Shown here in pieces: positions 37,833 to 46,211 of a stretch of 64,000 nt of DNA. The translations under genes were made by a program, and so were the position numbers. Position 1 is the stretch's first letter. Each line of letters starts with the position of its first letter. The notes below the pieces were generated by a model. That model had not been told where the DNA came from, made no database searches, and was given only the letters and a program-made list of their open reading frames with translations. Origin of the DNA: Mycolicibacterium baixiangningiae. GTDB taxonomy: Bacteria > Actinomycetota > Actinomycetes > Mycobacteriales > Mycobacteriaceae. The stretch covers positions 1,674,001 through 1,738,000 of the forward strand of contig NZ_CP066218.1 of assembly GCF_016313185.1 (NCBI RefSeq), in the 5' to 3' direction.

Positions 37833-38558
37833 TCAGACCTGCTGCGGGCGCGTCAGGGCAGCCGGCGGAACGATGCCCGGCCCGGCGTTGGGTTCGGGTT
37901 CGGGGGTGGGCGCACCGTCGTCCGGCAGTCGATCGTCGGGAACGATGCCCGGCCCGGCGTTGGGTTCCCCCGGAGCCGAACCTTCGGGGCCGGGACCTTC
38001 GGGGCCTCCGGCGCCCGTGGCCGCTTCCACGATCTGCTGGACGCCCTGCATCACCTGTTGCGGGATCTGCTGCAACCCCTGGGTGAGGCCCTGCATCGCA
38101 CCGCTGCCCTGCTGACCCATCTGCCCGAGTTGCCCCAGCTGGCCGAGCACCTGGCCGATCGCGCCCGTCGCCCCGGAAGCCCCGGAAGCCCCGGAAGCCG
38201 GGCTCGCGCCACCGCCTCCGCCCCCACCACCGGACGGGTCGCCCGCGCCCTCCATCGTCGCCTTGAGCTTGCCCGCCGACCGCTCGTCGCCCTTGTCGTA
38301 GGCGGCGGCGGCCTTCCCGAGAAGCTCCGCGATCTTGTCACCACTTTTCGCGGTAGTCTGCAGCGTGCCCTGACGCGCACCGAGCAGATCGCTCAGCGCG
38401 TTCTGCACCGCGAACGCGATCTGACCGTGCGAGGTCTCGACACCCGCGACGGTCGGGGCACCGCCCAGTAACTGCGACACCCCCGCGGCGATCTCGGTAT
38501 GCGTCTGGGAGAACTGGCGCAGACCATCGGTCTGCACGAACAACGGCCCACCGTTCAT
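37833..38558 (-). CDS. Type VII secretion-associated protein (EspC/DUF2580-like) with a disordered tail
   Basis: The 241-aa protein begins with about 100 residues of helical hairpin like EspC/DUF2580 proteins (FVQTDGLRQFSQTHTEIAAG to AYDKGDERSAG). It contains YDKGD, which fits the general type VII export motif YxxxD/E. Then come a Gly/Ala/Ser spacer, a Gln-rich segment and a Pro/Gly/Glu-rich tail with PNAGPGIVP twice. TAAACT lies 6 nt before ATG 38558, a leaderless arrangement. It is probably an ESX substrate or chaperone encoded away from an esx locus. It runs leftward, ahead of the ATPase gene that ends 10 nt upstream. Confidence 0.75.
   Translation of the reverse strand: MNGGPLFVQTDGLRQFSQTHTEIAAGVSQLLGGAPTVAGVETSHGQIAFAVQNALSDLLGARQGTLQTTAKSGDKIAELLGKAAAAYDKGDERSAGKLKATMEGAGDPSGGGGGGGGASPASGASGASGATGAIGQVLGQLGQLGQMGQQGSGAMQGLTQGLQQIPQQVMQGVQQIVEAATGAGGPEGPGPEGSAPGEPNAGPGIVPDDRLPDDGAPTPEPEPNAGPGIVPPAALTRPQQV
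37867..37967. repeat. 29-bp exact direct repeat in the secreted-protein tail
   Basis: A 29-bp segment at 37867-37895 recurs at 37939-37967, both encoding the PNAGPGIVP region. The copies are identical in DNA, suggesting recent duplication. Confidence 0.85.
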
Positions 38559-38567
38559 CGGGCCAGT

Positions 38568-40676
38568 TTAAGGGCCGGTCGAAGGTCCCCGGGGCGGCAA
38601 ATTCCGGTGACGCACCGCATCGGCCTGGCGCATGGCGTCGGCCGCCGCGCTCTGCAAGCCCATCCCCGCGTACGCCGCCGCCGCCTCGTCCAGCCCGACG
38701 ACGGCTGACGCGGTGAACGCCCTGGCGTGCACCAACGCAATCCGCCCGAACTCACAGTCGACGCCGAGGCGGGCCATGTGGTCGGCCGCGCGGGCATCCC
38801 CCAGGCGCACCGCGGTGTGCAACGCCCGCAATGCCACCGCCAGCTGGCCGCCGCGCTCGGCGGTGCGTGCGGCCTCGCGGGCGGCCGCGACCGCGCCGTG
38901 CGGGTCGCGCCGTGCCGACATCGTCCACGCCCGGCCGAGCGCGAGCTCGGGGGCGAACAGCATCGACTTGAGTCCGTGCCGAGATTCCGCGCGCGCCAAC
39001 GCCTTTCCGGCCTCGACGGCGGCGCCCTGCTCACCGAGGGCCTGCGCCAACAGCATCCACGCCAGTGGACTCCAGGAATAGCCCGTCGGGGCCAGCGCCA
39101 TCGCTGCGTCGCGCAGCAGCGTCACGGCACTGTCGAGTTCCCCGCGCGCGATGAGCACGTCGGCGATCAGCACCTCGCCGATCGCCCGGCCCGGCTGCTG
39201 CAGCTCGGCGAATTCGGTGAGCCGGCGCGCCAATTCGTGCGCGTGGTCCAGACGGCCGGACATCATCAGCGCCGTCGTCTGCCCGAATCCACTGGTGAAC
39301 CGCAGTAGGCCCGGATGGTGGGCCGCCGCCGCCCGCTCCGCCAACCCGTCGACCTCGATGAACCGGCCCATGCGGGCACAGCTGAGCGCCGCGGCGGCCG
39401 CCGCCCACCCGATCGCTGCATCGTCGGCCTGCTCGGAGGCCAGCACCTCTGCGGCGATCTCCATCGCCCGGGCCGGGGTGCCCGAGTTCATTGCGAACGT
39501 CGACGACAGCGCGTCGATCGTCGTCCTGGCCGCCGGGTCGACAACACGGTTGCGGACCGTGCGCAGGAACGCGGTCGCCCGTTCGGGTTCCGAGAGCATC
39601 CAGAACCGGTTCGCCGCGCACGGCAGCGCCCAGGCCATCAACTCCGCTTCGCTCAACGCGGACTCGTCGACACCCGCGAGCACCTCGTCGGCTTCGCGGC
39701 CCCGGCCCTGCCAGCCGAGCGCATATCCCAGCGCCAGCCGGGCCCGAAGATCGCCCGCCTCCTGCAGTGCCGCCCGCGCCAGCCGTTCGCTCAGCGTGAG
39801 GTCTCCCAGCCGCAGTGCCTCCTCGGCGGCGGCCGTCAACTCCGCGGCGGGTATGTCGCGATCGCTGTCGAGGGCCAGCACCGCCACCTGCAGCCGGTCG
39901 AGAACACCGGTAGGCCGCGCTGCAGCCAGGCGCCCGGCCACGTCGGTACGGAGCCTGCGCAGGTCCGGTCCGCCCATCCGGTTTCGTACGGCGTCGACGA
40001 ACAACGGATGCCCCGCGTGCGCCAGTTCACCCTCGACGGTGACCGCCCCGGCTTCCCTCGCCGCGGTGACGGCCTCGTCACCGGCCAGCGCGCTCAGATC
40101 CGTGACCCGGATCGGATCGCAGACCGCGAGGTACTCCAGGGCGGCCCGCGCCGGCGCCGGGAGATCCCCGATGAACGACTCGACCTGCGCCGCGACCCTC
40201 GTGTCGTCGTGACCGGGGGGCTGGAGGTCGACGCGGGCCAGGAGGTCGTCCACCCACAGCGTCACCACCTGGGCGGGTGTCGGTGCCCCGGCGGTCACCG
40301 ACACCACCAGCCCGGCCGTGCCGGTGAGGGCCAGTTGATAGAGCAGGGTCGCCGAGAGCGGGTCGAGGAGATGCGCATCGTCGACGAACAGCATCTGATC
40401 GCGCAGGCGCTCGCGCGCCGCCCGCACGATCGCCGCCGTCTTACCGGCCTGCGGGATGTCGATCAGATGCCGGAACGCGCCGAACGGGATGACGGCGTTC
40501 GATGCGGTCCCGGTCACCCACGGACCCGGGCCCAGGCGTTGGGCGGCGATCCGCAACAGCGTCGTCTTCCCCACGCCGGCCGGACCGATCAGCACCGCGC
40601 CCGACTGCTGGCGGACACCCGCATCGACGGAATCCAGCGCCGGTTCGGCCGGCGCCACCACCCAGTCCACAGGCAC
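38568..40676 (-). CDS. AAA/STAND-type ATPase with TPR-like repeats, LuxR-regulator-like without an HTH
   Basis: The 702-aa protein has a Walker A GPAGVGKTTLLR near residue 32 and a Walker B-like QMLFVDDAHLL in an AAA_16/NB-ARC-type domain, followed by about 450 residues of Ala-rich helical hairpins resembling MalT/LuxR TPR sensors. A LuxR regulator of this build would end in a DNA-binding HTH, but the C-terminus here (ADAMRQADAVRHRNLPPRG) has none. It may act through a partner or in signalling. TAGAAT lies 6 nt before GTG 40676. Confidence 0.7.
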   Translation of the reverse strand: MPVDWVVAPAEPALDSVDAGVRQQSGAVLIGPAGVGKTTLLRIAAQRLGPGPWVTGTASNAVIPFGAFRHLIDIPQAGKTAAIVRAARERLRDQMLFVDDAHLLDPLSATLLYQLALTGTAGLVVSVTAGAPTPAQVVTLWVDDLLARVDLQPPGHDDTRVAAQVESFIGDLPAPARAALEYLAVCDPIRVTDLSALAGDEAVTAAREAGAVTVEGELAHAGHPLFVDAVRNRMGGPDLRRLRTDVAGRLAAARPTGVLDRLQVAVLALDSDRDIPAAELTAAAEEALRLGDLTLSERLARAALQEAGDLRARLALGYALGWQGRGREADEVLAGVDESALSEAELMAWALPCAANRFWMLSEPERATAFLRTVRNRVVDPAARTTIDALSSTFAMNSGTPARAMEIAAEVLASEQADDAAIGWAAAAAALSCARMGRFIEVDGLAERAAAAHHPGLLRFTSGFGQTTALMMSGRLDHAHELARRLTEFAELQQPGRAIGEVLIADVLIARGELDSAVTLLRDAAMALAPTGYSWSPLAWMLLAQALGEQGAAVEAGKALARAESRHGLKSMLFAPELALGRAWTMSARRDPHGAVAAAREAARTAERGGQLAVALRALHTAVRLGDARAADHMARLGVDCEFGRIALVHARAFTASAVVGLDEAAAAYAGMGLQSAAADAMRQADAVRHRNLPPRGPSTGP

Positions 40677-40682
40677 CGCCGG

Positions 40683-40702
40683 ATTCTAGGACCGACTAGG
40701 TT
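40683..40702. promoter_or_regulatory. Divergent -10 elements for the ATPase and LOG genes
   Basis: TAGAAT (leftward, 40688-40683) lies 6 nt before GTG 40676. TAGGTT (rightward, 40697-40702) lies 6 nt before GTG 40709. Both fit TANNNT with leaderless spacing in a 32-bp gap. Confidence 0.5.
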
Positions 40703-40708
40703 GTGCGT

Positions 40709-41269
40709 GTGTCCGATCAGCCCGACCGACCGTGGGCAGTCTGTGTGTACTGCGCCTCCAGCCCGACCGACGAGAGATTGCTGAACCTGGCCACCCGCGT
40801 CGGGGAGGCGATCGCCGACCGCGGCTGGACGCTCGTCTCCGGTGGCGGCAACGTCTCGGCGATGGGTGCGGTCGCGCAGGCGACCAGGGCGCGCGGCGGC
40901 CGGACCATCGGGGTGATCCCGAAGGCGCTGGTGCACCGCGAGGTGGCCGATGTCGATGCCGACGAACTCGTGGTCACCGACACGATGCGGGAGCGCAAGC
41001 AGGTGATGGAGGACCGCGCCGACGCGTTCCTGTCGCTGCCAGGGGGTATCGGCACGCTCGAGGAATTCTTCGAAGCCTGGACCGCGGCCTACCTGGGTAT
41101 GCACGACAAGCCGGTGGTGATGCTCGATCCGATCGGTCACTACGACGGTTTGCTGGCCTGGTTGCACGGTCTGGTGGACAGCGGTTACGTCGCCCGCAGT
41201 GCACTTGACAGGTTGATCGTCGTCGAGGACGTCGACGAGGCGATGGCAGCATGCGCCCCTCGCCGCTGA
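40709..41269 (+). CDS. LOG-family cytokinin riboside 5'-monophosphate phosphoribohydrolase
   Basis: This 186-aa Rossmann-fold protein has the LOG signatures SGGGNVSAMGAV, MRERKQVM and PGGIGTLEEF (111-120). The family releases cytokinin bases from their nucleotides. The M. tuberculosis homologue (Rv1205) makes cytokinins that accumulate when the proteasome substrate pathway fails. GTG 40709 is preferred over 40703 by its spacing to the -10 element and the AGG upstream. It lies upstream of fadD6, as in M. tuberculosis. Confidence 0.9.
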   Translation: MSDQPDRPWAVCVYCASSPTDERLLNLATRVGEAIADRGWTLVSGGGNVSAMGAVAQATRARGGRTIGVIPKALVHREVADVDADELVVTDTMRERKQVMEDRADAFLSLPGGIGTLEEFFEAWTAAYLGMHDKPVVMLDPIGHYDGLLAWLHGLVDSGYVARSALDRLIVVEDVDEAMAACAPRR

Positions 41270-41322
41270 TCGGGCGCGGCTAGGGTGTTGCCAACGGACG
41301 ACGATCGGAGGGTTTGCACCGC

Positions 41323-43134
41323 ATGAGCGACGAGAAATCGGGGGTCCGGAGCAGCGTCGGGTTGCTCGACATCGCGGAGAGGCTGCCGGCGTTTCTCATG
41401 GACGTGCCGACCATCCTGGGCGGCGTCGTGACCGGCTTCGGGGCGAGGCCGTCGGCGAAGACCTCGATCGGCAAGGTCTTCCAGGAGCGGGCCGCGAAGT
41501 ACGCCGACAACACCTTCCTGAGGTTCGAGGACCAGGAGATCACCTACCGGCAGGCCAACGAGACGGTCAACCGCTACGCCGCGGTGCTGGCCGCCCGCGG
41601 AGTGGGCCACGGTGACGTCGTCGCGATCATGCTGCGCAACTCGCCCGAACCGGTGCTGCTCATGCTGGCGGCGGTCAAATGCGGCGCGATCTCCGGCATG
41701 CTCAACTACCACCAGCGCGGTGACGTGCTCGAGCACAGCCTCGGCCTGCTGTCGGCGAAGGTGGTGATCGCCGACCCCGATTTCGTCGATCCCATCAAGG
41801 AGTCCGGCGCGGACACTGACGGCCTGGTGACGATCGAGGAGTTCGAGAAGCTCGCCGAGACCGCCCCGACCGGCAACCCGGCGTCGGCCTCCGCCGTCCT
41901 CGCGAAGGACAAGGCGTTCTACATCTTCACCTCGGGCACCACCGGGATGCCCAAAGCCAGCGTGATGACGCACTACCGCTGGCTACGGGCACTGGCCGGG
42001 TTCGGTGGTCTCGGTGTGCGCCTGAGCAGCAACGACACCCTGTATTGCTGCCTGCCGCTCTACCACAACAATGCGCTAACGGTGGCGCTGTCGTCGGTGC
42101 TGAATTCCGGTGCGACGCTGGCGCTGGGCAAGTCGTTCTCGGCATCGAAGTTCTGGGACGACGTCATCCGCTATGACGCGACCGCGTTCGTCTACATCGG
42201 TGAGATCTGCACCTACCTGCTCAACCAGCCCGAGAAGGATACCGACCGCAAGCACAAGGTGCGGGTGATCTGCGGGAACGGTCTGCGCCCGGCGATCTGG
42301 GACGAGTTCACCACCCGGTTCGGCATCAAGCGGGTCTGCGAGTTCTACAGCGCCAGCGAGGGCAACACCGCCTTCGTCAACGCGCTCAACGTCGACAAGA
42401 CCACCGGCATCTGCCCGAGTCCGGTCGCCTACGTCGAGTACGACGGCGAGTCGGGCGATCCGGTCCGCGACGACAAGGGGCGGGTGAAGAAGGTCCGCAA
42501 CGGTGAGCCCGGTCTGCTGCTGAGCAAGGTCAGCAGCTTCCAGCCCTTCGACGGTTACACCGACGAGAAGGAATCCGAGAAGAAGCTGGTCCGCGACGCC
42601 TTCAAGGACGGCGACGTGTGGTTCAACACCGGCGATCTGATGCGCTACCAGGGCTTCGGGCACGCCGCGTTCGTCGACCGGCTCGGCGACACCTTCCGGT
42701 GGAAGGGCGAGAACGTCGCCACCACCGAGGTCGAGGCCGCACTGTCGATGGACCCGACGGTCGACGAGTGCACGGTCTACGGCGTCGAGGTCGAAGGCAC
42801 CGGCGGCCGTGCGGGCATGGCGGCGATCAAACTCAACGACGGTAGCGACTTCGACGGTAAGAGCCTCGCGGAGACCCTGTATGAGCGGTTGCCCCCCTAC
42901 GCGGTGCCGCTGTTCGTCCGGGTGGTCGAGGAACTCGCACAAACGTCGACCTTCAAGAGCCAGAAGGTCGACCTGCGCAAGGAGGGCTTCGGCGGCAGCA
43001 GCGGCGAGGGCGACGACGACGACGTCCAGATCGACGACGCGATCTACGTCCTGTCCGGCAGGGCCGAGGGTTACGTACCGTTCTACGGGGAGTACCCCGC
43101 AGAGGTGAAGGACGGCAAGAAGCCGAAGGGCTAG
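41323..43134 (+). CDS. fadD6: Long-chain fatty acyl-CoA synthetase FadD6
   Basis: This 603-aa protein is of the FATP/very-long-chain branch of the ANL family: FTSGTTGMPKASV phosphate loop, FYSASEGNTAFVN, NTGDLMRYQGFGHAAFVDR and the FKSQKVDLRKEGF tail typical of FATP proteins. It activates, and may help import, long-chain fatty acids. The ATG at 41323 has GGAGGG 11 nt upstream. The final 4 nt overlap the convergent alcohol dehydrogenase gene. Confidence 0.9.
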   Translation: MSDEKSGVRSSVGLLDIAERLPAFLMDVPTILGGVVTGFGARPSAKTSIGKVFQERAAKYADNTFLRFEDQEITYRQANETVNRYAAVLAARGVGHGDVVAIMLRNSPEPVLLMLAAVKCGAISGMLNYHQRGDVLEHSLGLLSAKVVIADPDFVDPIKESGADTDGLVTIEEFEKLAETAPTGNPASASAVLAKDKAFYIFTSGTTGMPKASVMTHYRWLRALAGFGGLGVRLSSNDTLYCCLPLYHNNALTVALSSVLNSGATLALGKSFSASKFWDDVIRYDATAFVYIGEICTYLLNQPEKDTDRKHKVRVICGNGLRPAIWDEFTTRFGIKRVCEFYSASEGNTAFVNALNVDKTTGICPSPVAYVEYDGESGDPVRDDKGRVKKVRNGEPGLLLSKVSSFQPFDGYTDEKESEKKLVRDAFKDGDVWFNTGDLMRYQGFGHAAFVDRLGDTFRWKGENVATTEVEAALSMDPTVDECTVYGVEVEGTGGRAGMAAIKLNDGSDFDGKSLAETLYERLPPYAVPLFVRVVEELAQTSTFKSQKVDLRKEGFGGSSGEGDDDDVQIDDAIYVLSGRAEGYVPFYGEYPAEVKDGKKPKG

Positions 43135-44195
43135 TCGTAGACGATGACCGCGCGGCCCAGGACGTCACCGCGGGCAATGGCGTCCAGGGTCTCGTTGACC
43201 TCATCGAACCGCACCCGGGTCACGGTGTGTTTGATCCGGCCGGCTTCGGCGAGGGCCAGCACCTCGGTGAGGTCGTTGTAGTTCCCCCAGAACGACCCGA
43301 AGTACGTGTACTCCCGCGCCACCAGGGGGAACAGCGGGATGTCGACCCGGTTGCCGATCAGCCCGACGGACGCCACGGCGCCTTCGGTGGCCAGCAGTGA
43401 GAACGCCAGCCGGATCGAGTCCTCGGAGCCCGCACACTCGATGACCGCGTCGAGTTCCCCACGGCCCGTGAGGTTCTCGAGTTCCTCGCGGACGGCGTCG
43501 GTGTCTTTGTCGCGGACGTTGATCGCGTGGTCGGCGCCGTTGTCGAGGGCGATCTTGAGCTTGTCCTCGCTGCGGGCGAACGCCACCACGTCGGCGCCGC
43601 CGCCGAGCAGCTTCGCGTACTGCGCGCCGTAGCTGCCCAGCCCGCCGATCCCGCTGACCGCCAGCGTGCGGCCGGCACCGAGGTGGCCCCCGGCACGCAA
43701 CTTCTTGAGCCCGCGGTACGGCGTCAGGCCGGCGTCGGTGAGCGGAGCCAGATTCTCCGGCGTCAGGTCGCCGCGCCCGGGCATCTTGATCAGATATCGG
43801 TAGTTGACCGGCAGGTACTCCTGATAGCCGCCGTGCCGGCTGAAGCCCGCCCATACGCCGTGGGCGCAGAGCTGTTCATTGCCTACATGGCACTGCCGGC
43901 AGGCGCCGTCGCCCCAGCTGCCGAACACCACCACCTGGTCGCCCTCGGACAGTCCGGCCGACTTCGGCACGTCGGCGCCGAGACCCTCGACCCACCCGGC
44001 GACCTCGTGTCCGGGGGTGATGGGGAAGTCCATCTCCAGACCGCTGTCGAAGTAGCCGTCGATCAACTGGAAATCCGTGCGGCACATGCCGGCCCCGCCG
44101 ACTTTGACCAGCACCTCGTCGGGAGCGACGGGCGGCACGGCGATCTCCTCGAGTCGCAGGGGTTGCTTGTACCCGTACATACGGGCGGCGCGCAT
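43131..44195 (-). CDS. NAD(P)-dependent zinc alcohol dehydrogenase
   Basis: The product has 354 aa from ATG 44195. It is a medium-chain dehydrogenase/reductase with catalytic-zinc residues in AGMCRTDFQ and PGHEVAGWV, a CRQCHVGNEQLC segment resembling the structural zinc lobe with one cysteine fewer than usual, and the NAD-binding AVSGIGGLGSYGAQYAKLL. GGAGAG lies 6 nt before 44195; longer starts add residues not typical of the family. The substrate cannot be read from sequence. It is divergent from folP2. Confidence 0.85.
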   Translation of the reverse strand: MRAARMYGYKQPLRLEEIAVPPVAPDEVLVKVGGAGMCRTDFQLIDGYFDSGLEMDFPITPGHEVAGWVEGLGADVPKSAGLSEGDQVVVFGSWGDGACRQCHVGNEQLCAHGVWAGFSRHGGYQEYLPVNYRYLIKMPGRGDLTPENLAPLTDAGLTPYRGLKKLRAGGHLGAGRTLAVSGIGGLGSYGAQYAKLLGGGADVVAFARSEDKLKIALDNGADHAINVRDKDTDAVREELENLTGRGELDAVIECAGSEDSIRLAFSLLATEGAVASVGLIGNRVDIPLFPLVAREYTYFGSFWGNYNDLTEVLALAEAGRIKHTVTRVRFDEVNETLDAIARGDVLGRAVIVYD

Positions 44196-44307
44196 CTTCA
44201 TCTCTCCGGTCCTCTCCGGCTGTCCAGAAAACGAAATGACGTGACGATCATCACCCATCCGTGCCGACATCGCAGGCCTATCCGCGGACGGTCTCTAGCC
44301 TGGGAGT

Positions 44308-45183
44308 GTGGAGTCGACCTTCTGCGGACGCCGGGTGGCCGGTGACCGTGCGTTGATCATGGCGATCGTGAACCGGACGCCGGACTCGTTCTACGACCGC
44401 GGCGCGACGTTCACCGACGAGGACGCCAAGGCCGCCGCGCACCGCGTCGTCCAGGACGGCGCCGACGTCGTCGACGTGGGTGGGGTGAAGGCGGGGCCCG
44501 GGCAGACTGTGGACGCCGACGAGGAGATCGCCCGCGTCGTGCCCTTCATCGAATGGCTGCGGCACACCTTCCCCGATGTCGTGATCAGCGTCGACACCTG
44601 GCGTGCGGCGGTGGCGAAACAGGCGTGTGCGGCCGGCGCCGACCTGATCAACGACACCTGGGGCGGCGTCGACCCGGAACTGCCCGCAGTCGCCGCCGAG
44701 TTCGACGCCGGCCTGGTGTGCTCGCACACCGGGGGAGCGGTGCCGCGCACCCGCCCGTTCCGCGTCCACTACGGCATCACCGAACACGGCGTGGTCGACG
44801 ACGTCATTGCCGAGGTCACTTCCGCCGCGCGGCGGGCGGTGGCCGCCGGGGTCTCACCCGACCGCATCCTGATCGATCCGACGCACGATTTCGGGAAGAA
44901 CACTTACCACGGTCTTACTTTGTTGCGTCACGTGGAAGAGCTTGTAAAAACTGGATGGCCGGTCCTGATGGCACTGAGCAACAAAGATTTCGTCGGGGAG
45001 ACTCTGGGGGTGGGTTTGACTGAACGCCTCGAGGGCACGCTGGCAGCCACCGCTCTGGCCGCTGCGGCCGGTGCGGCGATGTTCAGGGTGCACGAGGTCG
45101 GACCCACTCGGCGTGTACTCGAAATGGTCGCGTCGATCCAGGGCGTGCGTCCGCCGACGCGCACAGTGAGGGGATTGGCATGA
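44308..45183 (+). CDS. folP2: Dihydropteroate synthase homologue FolP2
   Basis: This 291-aa TIM-barrel protein is of the DHPS family: MAIVNRTPDSFYDRG, DVGGVKAGPG, ISVDTWRAAV, LINDTWGG and ILIDPTHDFGKNT. The family DVGGES-type loop is altered to DVGGVK and the canonical DPGIGF region to DPTHDF, as in mycobacterial FolP2, which lacks DHPS activity in M. tuberculosis and M. leprae. It is translationally coupled (ATGA) to gpgS, so a link to methylglucose lipopolysaccharide synthesis is plausible. TAGCCT lies 6 nt before GTG 44308. Confidence 0.9.
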   Translation: MESTFCGRRVAGDRALIMAIVNRTPDSFYDRGATFTDEDAKAAAHRVVQDGADVVDVGGVKAGPGQTVDADEEIARVVPFIEWLRHTFPDVVISVDTWRAAVAKQACAAGADLINDTWGGVDPELPAVAAEFDAGLVCSHTGGAVPRTRPFRVHYGITEHGVVDDVIAEVTSAARRAVAAGVSPDRILIDPTHDFGKNTYHGLTLLRHVEELVKTGWPVLMALSNKDFVGETLGVGLTERLEGTLAATALAAAAGAAMFRVHEVGPTRRVLEMVASIQGVRPPTRTVRGLA

Positions 45184-46145
45184 CACTGACTCCGGAGCTG
45201 GAAACACCCGAACTGCACTCCGCCGACGCAATCGCGCGGCACCGCTGGTTCGACACCCACAGCTGGAACCGCCCGACGTGGACGATCGCCGAACTGGAGG
45301 CCGCCAAGGCCGGGCGCACAGTGTCCGTTGTGCTGCCCGCGTTGAACGAGGAGCAGACCGTCGCCGGGGTGATCGAGACCATCACCCCCCTGCTCGGTGG
45401 TCTCGTCGACGAGTTGATCGTGCTGGACTCGGGCTCCACCGACGACACCGCGATCCGGGCCCTGGCCGCCGGTGCGCGGGTGGTGAGCCGCGAGACGGCC
45501 CTGCCGGAGGTCGCACCGCAACCGGGTAAGGGTGAGGTCCTGTGGCGTTCGCTGGCCGCGACCACCGGCGACGTGATCGCGTTCGTCGACTCCGACCTGC
45601 TCGACCCCGACCCGATGTTCGTGCCCAAGCTCCTCGGTCCGCTGTTGCTCACCCCGGGTGTCCACCTGGTCAAGGGCTTCTACCGGCGCCCGCTGAAGGT
45701 CAGCGGACGTGAGGACGCCAACGGTGGCGGCCGCGTCACCGAACTGGTGGCCCGCCCGCTGCTCGCGTCGCTGCGCCCCGAGCTGACCTGCCTGCTTCAG
45801 CCGCTGGGCGGCGAGTACGCCGGCACCCGCGAACTGCTGACATCGGTGCCGTTCGCGCCGGGATACGGCGTGGAGATCGGCCTGCTGGTCGACACCTACG
45901 ACCGGTTGGGCCTCGACGGCATCGCCCAGGTGAACCTCGGCGTGCGCACCCATCGCAACCGTCCGCTGACCGAACTCGCCTCGATGAGCCGTCAGGTCAT
46001 CGCGACGCTGATGTCGCGCTGCGGGATCGGCGACTCCGGCGTCGGGCTCACCCAGTTCTTCGCCGACGGTGAGGGCTTCACCCCGCGCGCATCGGGCGTC
46101 TCGCTGGACGACCGGCCGCCGATGGTCACCCTGCGGCCGCGCTAG
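45180..46145 (+). CDS. gpgS: Glucosyl-3-phosphoglycerate synthase GpgS
   Basis: This 321-aa GT-A fold glycosyltransferase (GT81) has VVLPALNEEQTVAGVI at the nucleotide-sugar site, the metal-binding VDSD motif, LLQPLGGEYAGTRELL and the C-terminal active-site loop VRTHRNRPL. It transfers glucose from a nucleotide donor to 3-phosphoglycerate, the first step of methylglucose lipopolysaccharide synthesis. The next native gene (DivIVA-domain) now lies 9.5 kb away because of the element inserted after gpgS. Confidence 0.95.
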   Translation: MTLTPELETPELHSADAIARHRWFDTHSWNRPTWTIAELEAAKAGRTVSVVLPALNEEQTVAGVIETITPLLGGLVDELIVLDSGSTDDTAIRALAAGARVVSRETALPEVAPQPGKGEVLWRSLAATTGDVIAFVDSDLLDPDPMFVPKLLGPLLLTPGVHLVKGFYRRPLKVSGREDANGGGRVTELVARPLLASLRPELTCLLQPLGGEYAGTRELLTSVPFAPGYGVEIGLLVDTYDRLGLDGIAQVNLGVRTHRNRPLTELASMSRQVIATLMSRCGIGDSGVGLTQFFADGEGFTPRASGVSLDDRPPMVTLRPR

Positions 46146-46188
46146 GCCTGTCAGACCGGTCAGGCAGTATCGGTGTCGTAGCGCACAC

Positions 46189-46211
46189 CACGCGATAACG
46201 TAACTCGCGTG
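46189..46211. promoter_or_regulatory. Inverted repeat over the serine integrase promoter and start
   Basis: CACGCGA (46189-46195) and TCGCGTG (46205-46211) flank TAACGTAAC. TAACGT (46196-46201) fits a -10 and lies 7 nt before GTG 46209, which is inside the right arm. A protein bound to this dyad would block integrase transcription. It could alternatively belong to the attachment site. Confidence 0.5.

Noticed and set aside
46155..46161. ACCGGTC shared by the two flanks of the mobile element as an attachment core
   Set aside because: Only 7 bp and nearly palindromic, so chance occurrence is likely. Kept as a hint, not listed as attL/attR.
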